From Patescibacteria group bacterium (lineage in GTDB: Bacteria > Patescibacteriota > WWE3 > UBA101185 > UBA10185), in assembly GCA_016926555.1 (NCBI GenBank), contig JAFGOI010000004.1:128776-168995 (forward strand): a stretch of 40,220 nucleotides of DNA, written 5' to 3'. A program made the position numbers and the translations under genes. Numbering within the stretch: the first letter of the stretch is position 1; each line of letters begins with the position of its first letter. Below, in pieces: positions 8,722 to 15,813 of the stretch. The notes under the pieces are model-generated. The model made no database searches. It had not been told where the DNA came from and worked only from the letters and a program-made list of their open reading frames with translations.

Positions 8722-10332
8722 GTGTATATGAAAATTTTTGGCGGATTAGATGATCAGATTATTTTGCTCATATGGTCAAAATTGTCACATAAACCATTCG
8801 TTTTAAGTGAGAGTCATTTACTTAAGTGTCAGGGATATGGTGCGATTTTTCAGGGTCTCATGCATCCCTTTGACACAACACGGCCTCTCCACGAACTTAT
8901 GGTTTCTTTTCTGTTGTCACTTGGGAATGTCCGCACCTTCAACGTTATACTCTTTGTGGTATTACTACTGAATTTTGTATTAAGTTTTAGTTACTTTAAA
9001 AAATATAAGTTTGGTCTCATTTATTCGCTGATTTTTTCCCTTTCCTCCTATATGTGGGTCCATCTGGTTCATTTATCTTTGTTGTCTATATGGTTAATAC
9101 CTTTGTTTATGAGTTTATATGAACGGCTTTGGGGGAAGTTTGAAGTTAGAAAAATTTTGATAATGGGTCTTTATATATCTTTGGCAGTTCTATTTTCAAA
9201 TTATTTAGGATTTTTTGTTCTTGTTTTGTTTGTTGTGCTTACATTATCTAGAATTTTGGCAGAGAGGATCTTCTTGAAAGAATTCAAGATATCCCACGTA
9301 GAAAATCTAGCTGGGACATTGCTTATATCTTTTGTCGCAGTAGTGTTGATTTTGTCACCGTATTTGCAGTCTACCTACCTGAGTTCCAAAGAGAGGAGTG
9401 TTCAGTTTGGGTTGGACCGGAAGATGACCCGTACATATGAGGACTTTTTCTACTTTAGTTCCAGACCGTGGTATTTCTTTCTTCCGTCGGTAAAAAATCC
9501 GGTATTTGGAATGTATTCCCAGCGCATTTATGATCGCATAGAAGAAACTAATTACTTTCTTGCGGATGATTACCAGTGGAGCGAGCATTCGGCTAATTAC
9601 TTTGGTTTGGCGTTGTTAATTTTCTCAGTTTATGTTTTTATTCTCGTTTTTTTAAAAGGTAATAATAATGCCAAGACCGATTTGGCGTCACTTTTAATTA
9701 CTTTAGCAGTCTTAGTATCTGTTATGATGCCCCCGTATTTTACAGTTTCTGGAGTAAAAATATTTACGCCGGGATTTTTAGTGTACAGGTTATTCCCAAT
9801 GTTTCGGTCTACAGTGAGATTGAGTATTATTGTTCTTTTCTGTTTATTAGTGTCTTTGGCTAAAGGAGTAGAGTATATTTGTGCGAACGGTCTGTTAAAT
9901 TTAAAATTGTTGCGTACCGTTTTGATTTTTGTAGCTGTATTTACCTTAGTTGAGACATATGTTCCGGTCGATGTATTGGAATTGAACGAACCGTCACAAG
10001 TATATAAATATATTAACGATAATACTGATTTGACCGCGGTTATTGCGGTGTATCCCTATCAAGAAACCCGGGAGGCGTTGTATTGGATTGATATACACAG
10101 ACGGTGCTTAATAAATATAAGAGGACTTAGAACTTCCAGTTTTAATTCAGAAACCTTTACGCATAATATTTCTAGTGAAGAGGGACGTTTGGATTTAGTG
10201 GCAGCTGGTGTAGACTATTTAGTTGTGATGAAATATCCTGAGAGTCAGAAGTTGGCGGCCGATTTGGACGCTGACCCCAATTTTTCTCTTGTGATTGAAC
10301 TGGAGGACTCGTATCTATACGAAATTAAATAA
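8722..10332 (+). CDS. GT-C-like polytopic membrane protein (body of an interrupted gene?)
   Basis: A 536-aa protein with about 10 membrane helices and a short exterior C-terminal domain (about 410-536). The start region VYMKIFGGLDDQ resembles the acidic loop after helix 1 in GT-C and YfhO-like proteins, where one or two Asp bind metal and the phospho-sugar. This suggests the true N-terminus lies in the preceding 73-aa ORF, which is in the same frame. If it is translated alone, GTG 8722 or ATG 8728 would be used, but no Shine-Dalgarno is seen. Later segments resemble the YfhO-like proteins (SNYLGFFVLVLF, MFRSTVRLS). Its role is presumably lipid-linked sugar transfer in the glycan operon. Confidence 0.7.
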   Translation: MYMKIFGGLDDQIILLIWSKLSHKPFVLSESHLLKCQGYGAIFQGLMHPFDTTRPLHELMVSFLLSLGNVRTFNVILFVVLLLNFVLSFSYFKKYKFGLIYSLIFSLSSYMWVHLVHLSLLSIWLIPLFMSLYERLWGKFEVRKILIMGLYISLAVLFSNYLGFFVLVLFVVLTLSRILAERIFLKEFKISHVENLAGTLLISFVAVVLILSPYLQSTYLSSKERSVQFGLDRKMTRTYEDFFYFSSRPWYFFLPSVKNPVFGMYSQRIYDRIEETNYFLADDYQWSEHSANYFGLALLIFSVYVFILVFLKGNNNAKTDLASLLITLAVLVSVMMPPYFTVSGVKIFTPGFLVYRLFPMFRSTVRLSIIVLFCLLVSLAKGVEYICANGLLNLKLLRTVLIFVAVFTLVETYVPVDVLELNEPSQVYKYINDNTDLTAVIAVYPYQETREALYWIDIHRRCLINIRGLRTSSFNSETFTHNISSEEGRLDLVAAGVDYLVVMKYPESQKLAADLDADPNFSLVIELEDSYLYEIK

Positions 10333-10334
10333 AT

Positions 10335-10775
10335 ATGGATCTTTTTTATGATGAAATAGGGCATTTACTAGTATATTTTATTGCGGTGCTGGTAATTTAT
10401 GTATTAGGAAGGGACTACTTTTCCAGAAAAAATGTGTTTGTAGGTCTTGCTACGGCCTTTTTTATAGATGTCGACCATCTGTTTGATTATTTCCTATATT
10501 ACGGATTAAGGTTTAATGTATTTGATTTTTTTAGCGGGAGTTATTTTCGCGCAGCAAATAGGGTAGTTGTTCCTTTCCATAGTTGGGAAATAGCAGGATT
10601 AATAGGGTTTATTTGGATGCTGGCAAAAGATAAGAAGAAATATAGCTGGGTGCTATTTTTGGCTGTTGGTTATTTGGTGCATCTTAGCTTTGATGTCTTT
10701 TCTAACGGTTTCCACTGGTATACATATTTCTTATTTCTTAGGATAAGTGAGGGATTTCCGCTAGACTTGTTTTAA
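10335..10775 (+). CDS. YdjM-like membrane-bound metal-dependent hydrolase family protein
   Basis: A 146-aa membrane protein with four or five hydrophobic segments and well-placed polar motifs. These are an N-terminal DEIGH, IDVDHLFDYF near residues 44-53, FHSWE near 84-88 and GYLVHLSFDVFSNG near 116-129. The arrangement of Asp and His (DxDH, H, GxxxHxxxD) is that of the YdjM/PF04307 family, annotated as inner-membrane metal-dependent hydrolases, but the reaction is not established for that family. It starts 2 nt after the preceding stop and is the last gene before an internal promoter. Confidence 0.65.
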   Translation: MDLFYDEIGHLLVYFIAVLVIYVLGRDYFSRKNVFVGLATAFFIDVDHLFDYFLYYGLRFNVFDFFSGSYFRAANRVVVPFHSWEIAGLIGFIWMLAKDKKKYSWVLFLAVGYLVHLSFDVFSNGFHWYTYFLFLRISEGFPLDLF

Positions 10776-10801
10776 TATCCAATTTCAGACGAATACTCAG
10801 G

Positions 10802-10807
10802 TATAAT
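10802..10807 (+). promoter_or_regulatory. Putative -10 element (TATAAT)
   Basis: A perfect TATAAT lies in the 43-bp gap after the YdjM-like gene, 11 nt before the ATG at 10819. No clear -35 is seen. A transcript starting near 10814 would have a leader of only about 5 nt. The track's TTG start at 10807 overlaps this element and is unlikely. Confidence 0.5.
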
Positions 10808-10818
10808 TGCACTATCTT

Positions 10819-12237
10819 ATGAAAATGTTTTGGAAAATTACGTTGTTTTCTTTTCTTGTATATTTGCTTTCGTGGATATTTGTTTATTTAACAGGAATAA
10901 ATACTCACGCTCTTCAGTCTGAAGATACGATCCCTGCGGCTTTTCTCCCTATCTCAATAATTAAAAGAGGCACGGTATATCTCGATGAGTTTTATCCGAT
11001 GTTAATAAATAAATATCCGCATCCAGATGATAGGAGTTATGATAAGGGGCTTGTCCCGTTTTATCTTAGAAAAGTGGAAGACCCCGGGGAGTGCATATCG
11101 CAGGTATCTGCCGAAAGGGTTTGTACTAGCGAAATTCACTATGTCTCGGCCTTTCCTTTAATTACGCCCATATTAGCTATTCCCATATATTTATTTCCAG
11201 TTCTGTTTAAAATGTCAGTAACTTGGGAATTAGTGTATTTCTTAAGTCACATATCCGCTGCGTGGATAATGGCTTTCGCAGGTGGTCTTTTGTATGTATT
11301 ACTCGTAAATGAGTTTTCTCTTGGCGGGAAAAAATCTTTGCTTTTAACAGGTGTTTATCTTTTTGCCACTATAAACTATCCAATGATGTCTCAGAGTTTG
11401 TGGCAGCATGGTACCGTTCAACTGTTTTTTATACTCACGCTAATATCTCTATATAGAAAAAATTATTTTTGGGCTTCATTTTCTTTTTGTATGGCTATCC
11501 TCGCTAGACCTACAGCAATATTTATTAGTCCAATTATTGGGTGTATGTTTTTGTATCAGATTTTGAGTGAAAGTAAGTCTGCGAGATGCAGGTCTATTGT
11601 ATCAGTATTCCTAGGGGCAGTAATTCCCGCTGTGTTTTTCTTGTTTTATAACCAACTCTTCTATAGAGGTATATCAAATCAAGGTTATTATGACCACTTC
11701 ATGAAAAGCTGGTTGTCTAAATTTCCTGAGGGTTTTATAGGAACTTGGATTTCTCCAAGTAAAGGTATACTTGTGTATTCTCCTGTGTTTATATTCTCTT
11801 TTGTCTCAATGTACTTTTATTTTAAGAATTTGGAATTTAGGACAGACAATAGGTATGGATTTTACTCAGCAATTGTACTGCTGCATACACTTGTGCTCAG
11901 TAAATGGAAACATTGGTATGGGGGATATTCCTACGGTTATAGGATGTCCTCGGATGTACTTCCGTTTCTAGTTTTGTTATTAGTTCCATATGTCAGATCT
12001 GAGTACTTCGTTAAGCACAAAAGAGTATTTATGAGTTTAGTTATATTATCAGTATTCATCCAACTTGGGGGGATAGTGTTCTTTGATAGTATTTGGCATT
12101 CTGCCTATGATAAGGGATTTGAGGATACCTCATGGCTCTGGTCAATTAAGGATTCGGAATTTATGTTCAATATTAGGCGTATATTGGTAAAAATTGGTAT
12201 TATGCATAAAGCCTGTCCTAAATGTCTGCCTAGTTAA
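10819..12237 (+). CDS. Polytopic GT-C-like membrane glycosyltransferase
   Basis: An integral membrane protein of about 472 aa with 10-12 hydrophobic segments. The first exterior loop after helix 1 carries acidic residues (QSEDTIPA), and a second, longer loop contains four cysteines/charges (GECISQVSAERVCTSE). A later stretch, HWYGGYSYGYRMSSDVLPF, resembles the conserved YGPR/D-type segment of polytopic DUF2029/PMT-like transferases. It probably transfers sugar from a polyprenyl donor on the outer face. I choose ATG 10819 because the track's TTG sits inside the -10 hexamer. The C-terminus (MHKACPKCLPS) has a CxxC-like pair of unknown meaning. Confidence 0.68.
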   Translation: MKMFWKITLFSFLVYLLSWIFVYLTGINTHALQSEDTIPAAFLPISIIKRGTVYLDEFYPMLINKYPHPDDRSYDKGLVPFYLRKVEDPGECISQVSAERVCTSEIHYVSAFPLITPILAIPIYLFPVLFKMSVTWELVYFLSHISAAWIMAFAGGLLYVLLVNEFSLGGKKSLLLTGVYLFATINYPMMSQSLWQHGTVQLFFILTLISLYRKNYFWASFSFCMAILARPTAIFISPIIGCMFLYQILSESKSARCRSIVSVFLGAVIPAVFFLFYNQLFYRGISNQGYYDHFMKSWLSKFPEGFIGTWISPSKGILVYSPVFIFSFVSMYFYFKNLEFRTDNRYGFYSAIVLLHTLVLSKWKHWYGGYSYGYRMSSDVLPFLVLLLVPYVRSEYFVKHKRVFMSLVILSVFIQLGGIVFFDSIWHSAYDKGFEDTSWLWSIKDSEFMFNIRRILVKIGIMHKACPKCLPS

Positions 12238-12254
12238 AAAGTTATCATATACTC

Positions 12255-12260
12255 TATAAT
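12255..12260 (+). promoter_or_regulatory. Putative -10 element (TATAAT)
   Basis: A consensus TATAAT lies in the 54-bp gap upstream of the 12292 glycosyltransferase gene. The predicted start near 12267 would leave a leader of about 25 nt. The -35 region is not recognisable. It would give a second or third entry point into the long glycan cluster. Confidence 0.45.
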
Positions 12261-12291
12261 TAGATAGGGAGTATATCCTTGGTTATTAGTT

Positions 12292-13512
12292 ATGGAAAAG
12301 AAAAAGAAGAAGTCAAAAAGTTCCGAGAAGTTATTAAATATTATATGCTTATCAAATCAGCTTTGGGATTTCGAGAACTGGACAAATAAAAAACATGTTA
12401 TGTATAGATTGGCACAAAGCGGACATACTGTACTATTTTGTGATCCTCCTATAAACACCGGATTCGTTTTTTTCAAGTACGCCAAAAAAGGGTATTGGGG
12501 TGTATTAAGACTGCTAATAAGGTTAAAACGGGATACCTCATCAGCTTATATATACACTCCTCTTAATATAATTCCATTTGAAAGAATTACGTCTTTTTTC
12601 CATGCTTTTTATATCCAGTTTCTAAGTAAATTTTTGTTCAGGAAAGAACGGAACACAGTCTTATGGATATACGACGTCGAAATTCCCTATCTAGATACTT
12701 ATCTTAATGTTATAAAGAGAGATTATGTAGTATACGATTGCGTCGATAATTACGAGGCTTTTCCAAGGTACAATACGAAGGAAAAGAAGGAGAAGATTCG
12801 CGATGTTGAAAGAAAGCTGGCGGAGCGGGCGGATGTGGTATTTGCGACAGCGCCCGGGCTTGTGGATAAAATAAAGAGGTATAGCAAGAGTGTTCACTAT
12901 ACACCTAATGTCGGTGATTATGAGAGGTTTAAAGATTCGAGAAAGAATAAATATACGTTACCTGCTGATATAGCATCTATACCGAGTCCGCGAGTTGGTT
13001 TTGTGGGGGCGCTTGATAAATATAAGTTCGATTTTGATCTGATGGCCAAAGCCGCGCGCGACTATCCTGATTATTCATTCGTGTTAATAGGGCAAGTAGC
13101 GTTGAAGGACAAATCATTGAGTCTGAGCGAGCTCGGTCTAGATCTTCCTAACGTGTATTTCTTGGGCTCTAAACCTTATGAAGAAGTTTCTTCATATTAT
13201 GCGGGATTCGATGCCTATATTATTCCTTACGTATTAAATGATTATACTGTAAGCGGTTGTTTCCCCGTGAAATTTCACGACGCCCTTGCTGCGGGATTAC
13301 CCACGGTGGTGACAAATTTGCCCGCTTACGCGCCCTTTAGAGATGTTTGTTATATCGCAAGGAATTACTCCGAATTTTCGGCAATGGTTAAGACCGCTTT
13401 GGATGATGATACTATAAGTAAAGTAAAAGAGAGACAAAAAATAGCAAGTGAAAATAGTTGGGATCGAAAAGTAGCTAATATGTTGGACATTATTCTTAAG
13501 TTGGGCAACTAA
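12292..13512 (+). CDS. Glycosyltransferase, GT-B fold (TuaH-like)
   Basis: A 406-aa soluble protein with a Lys-rich N-terminus (MEKKKKKSK). The first strand and WxFxxWxNKKHVMYRLAQSGH region resembles the QRPxHLM-type N-terminus of TuaH-like family 1 transferases. The donor domain begins at PRVGFVGALDKYKFDFDL. The usual EX7E is altered: YTVSGCFPVKFHDALAAGLP has Asp where most members have Glu, as in many TuaH-like enzymes with a KLFEYLAAG variant. It is likely cytoplasmic and uses a nucleotide sugar. It is the first gene of a tight block of GT genes (2-nt gap, then overlaps). Confidence 0.8.
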   Translation: MEKKKKKSKSSEKLLNIICLSNQLWDFENWTNKKHVMYRLAQSGHTVLFCDPPINTGFVFFKYAKKGYWGVLRLLIRLKRDTSSAYIYTPLNIIPFERITSFFHAFYIQFLSKFLFRKERNTVLWIYDVEIPYLDTYLNVIKRDYVVYDCVDNYEAFPRYNTKEKKEKIRDVERKLAERADVVFATAPGLVDKIKRYSKSVHYTPNVGDYERFKDSRKNKYTLPADIASIPSPRVGFVGALDKYKFDFDLMAKAARDYPDYSFVLIGQVALKDKSLSLSELGLDLPNVYFLGSKPYEEVSSYYAGFDAYIIPYVLNDYTVSGCFPVKFHDALAAGLPTVVTNLPAYAPFRDVCYIARNYSEFSAMVKTALDDDTISKVKERQKIASENSWDRKVANMLDIILKLGN

Positions 13513-13513
13513 C

Positions 13514-14686
13514 ATGAAAATTGTTTATGTATTAAACTCAGGCAAACCCGGGGGAATGGAAAAACATGTCTTTGATTTGGCTGTGGGTATGAAATCAAGG
13601 GGGCACAATGTGTTTGTATGGTGTCCCTTTGGTCCTATTGTGGATTGGTTTACCAGGGAGGAGATACCTGTAATTCCCAGGGAAATTAAGTCGGATTTGG
13701 ACGTTTTTTATATTAAGGACTTAGTTACTTTTCTAAATATTGAAAAGTGCGATGTTATTCATGCCCATGAACTTAAAGCGGTAGTGAATTCATTAATTGC
13801 TGCATCTATAGTTGGAACTGAGGTGCGTGTATCACACACGCATACACCCATAACTGAATGGCGAGTAGGCTTTTTTAATAAGGTTGCCAACATCGCTGTG
13901 GACACATTTATGATAAATGTCTTTGGAACGACGGAGATAGCATTGACTGATTCCAGGAAGAGACTAAAAAGAGCGGAGGGGATTAGAGAGTATAAATTAC
14001 AGGTTATACCAAATGGCCTTGATACCACCGAATTTAAAGTAAGTTCTAAAGATAAGAAAACTTTTCGCAAAGATATACTTTCGAGATTTGGAATTGATAA
14101 TAAATCCCATGTGTTTGGAAATATTAGTAGAATGAGCAAGGAGAAAGGGCACACTATTTTATTAAGAGCTTTTGTAAATCTAGTCAAGAACCATCCAAAG
14201 AAGTGCGGTAATTGTTACTTACTTTTGGTTGGCGGAGGTGAACTTGAGGAGGAATTAAGAAGTGAAGTTGAACTCTCAGGTTGCTCGGACAGAATAGTGA
14301 TTACAGGCGTGGTTCCCCGGGAGGATCTGGTTAAGTATTATTCCGCTTTTGATACATTTGTTTTCCCAACTTTGGCAGAAGGGTTTGGGTATGTTCTAAC
14401 TGAGGCTATGTACATGGAGCTGCCGGTTATTTGCTCAGATCTGGAAGTGTTGCATGAAGTTGGAGGAGATTGTGTAATTTATTTCCCGGTTAAAAATGTG
14501 GAAGAATTGGAGAAATGCATGTACAAGCTATTTGCAGAGGACGATGTCGGAAGAAATATTGGTGAAAAAGCTAAAAAACGAGTAGAGTCCAGATTTTCAC
14601 TGGAAAAGTTTTTGGATGAATATGAAAATTTGTATAAAAAGCTTCTTAGTGGATATAAAGAGAATAGAATGAGAAATAAAAAATGA
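13514..14686 (+). CDS. GT4-family glycosyltransferase
   Basis: A 390-aa GT-B enzyme. The N-terminal MKIVYVLNSGKPGGMEKHVFDLA carries the classic Gly-Gly acceptor loop followed by E/H and a helix. HAHELKAVVNS lies in the N-domain. The C-domain opens with FGNISRMSKEKGH and holds the EX7E motif in LAEGFGYVLTEAMYMELPV. Retaining transfer from a UDP- or GDP-sugar to a lipid-linked acceptor is the family role. The donor is unknown. The stop overlaps the next gene's ATG (ATGA), indicating translational coupling. Confidence 0.88.
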   Translation: MKIVYVLNSGKPGGMEKHVFDLAVGMKSRGHNVFVWCPFGPIVDWFTREEIPVIPREIKSDLDVFYIKDLVTFLNIEKCDVIHAHELKAVVNSLIAASIVGTEVRVSHTHTPITEWRVGFFNKVANIAVDTFMINVFGTTEIALTDSRKRLKRAEGIREYKLQVIPNGLDTTEFKVSSKDKKTFRKDILSRFGIDNKSHVFGNISRMSKEKGHTILLRAFVNLVKNHPKKCGNCYLLLVGGGELEEELRSEVELSGCSDRIVITGVVPREDLVKYYSAFDTFVFPTLAEGFGYVLTEAMYMELPVICSDLEVLHEVGGDCVIYFPVKNVEELEKCMYKLFAEDDVGRNIGEKAKKRVESRFSLEKFLDEYENLYKKLLSGYKENRMRNKK

Positions 14687-15813
14687 GAGTATTAATGCTG
14701 GGGAGATTAAAATTATTAGAAGGAAGCGGTGGAGATAGAATTCAGATACTAAATACCGCCAAAGAACTTAGAAATTTAGGTATCGAAGTTGATGTAAAAG
14801 ATTCGTTCAAGTTTGATCCTACTGATTATGATCTGGTTCATATATTTCAATTGGATTGGACACCCGAATGTAACATTTATTCAAGAACTGTAAAAAAAGC
14901 TGGGAAACCAATTGTTTTTTCACCCATTCACCATAATATTTCTGAACTTAAGCGATTTGATGATGAGTATGCTTTTGATTTTAGGAGAATATCAAAAATA
15001 TTATTTAGAAACCAATATCATAGGGACACATTTAAAGATTTTTACAGGATGCTGTTTGATTGGTCTAGAGTCCGTCCCGTTATGAGAAGTATACTTAATG
15101 GTTTAAAATCGATGCATATCGAGACTCTTCGTAATGCAGATATAATTCTTGTGCAAACTGCCCTGGAGGCCGCGGATCTCAAAGATAACTTTGGAGTTGA
15201 TATTAAGTGGGAAATTGTGCCCAATGGTGTGGGTGAAAACTTTTTAAAGAATAATGGTTACAACAACCCCTTTGATTTTTCAGATTATCTTATATGCGTT
15301 GGGCGGATTGAACCCAGGAAGAACCAGCTCAAGATAATAAAAGCTGTTAAGAGGTTGAGGAATGAGGGGGGCGTCTCGCCAGACCTTGTTTTAATTGGGA
15401 AAAAGAACTGGTTGAAGCATCTGGAATATACTTCCTATTTTGATGTTGAGTTGAAGAGAAATAAATGGATCAAACATATAGAAAGTGTGCCCTATGAGAA
15501 AATACCATCATATTACCACTATTCTAAAGTTGGTGTATCTGCGAGCTGGTTTGAAACAACCGGGTTAACTAGCTTAGAAGCATTATATTGTGGCGCGAAT
15601 GCTGTGGCGTCTGGCAAGAGGGCTATGGAGTATTTAGGAAAGCTCGCATCATATTGTGACCCGGGAGATGATGAGTCGATTTACCAGGCTATTAAAAATG
15701 AATACCACTCTCCCCGTCCAGCTGTGGGTAATGAGATGAAAAATCTTTATACTTGGAAAAACGCAGCGGAAAAGACATTGAATGTTTATAGAAGGTTACT
15801 AAATCATGATTGA
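14683..15813 (+). CDS. GT4-family glycosyltransferase
   Basis: A 376-aa GT-B protein. The N-terminal MRVLMLGRLKLLEGSGGDRIQ has the glycine acceptor loop. YDLVHIFQLD marks the N-domain, LICVGRIEPRKNQLKII opens the donor domain, and the EX7E motif is FETTGLTSLEALYCGAN. It overlaps both neighbours (4 nt with the upstream stop, 8 nt with the downstream start), so it is part of one translationally coupled operon. The acceptor half is unusually rich in Asp/Tyr/His, and specificity cannot be predicted. Confidence 0.87.
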   Translation: MRVLMLGRLKLLEGSGGDRIQILNTAKELRNLGIEVDVKDSFKFDPTDYDLVHIFQLDWTPECNIYSRTVKKAGKPIVFSPIHHNISELKRFDDEYAFDFRRISKILFRNQYHRDTFKDFYRMLFDWSRVRPVMRSILNGLKSMHIETLRNADIILVQTALEAADLKDNFGVDIKWEIVPNGVGENFLKNNGYNNPFDFSDYLICVGRIEPRKNQLKIIKAVKRLRNEGGVSPDLVLIGKKNWLKHLEYTSYFDVELKRNKWIKHIESVPYEKIPSYYHYSKVGVSASWFETTGLTSLEALYCGANAVASGKRAMEYLGKLASYCDPGDDESIYQAIKNEYHSPRPAVGNEMKNLYTWKNAAEKTLNVYRRLLNHD

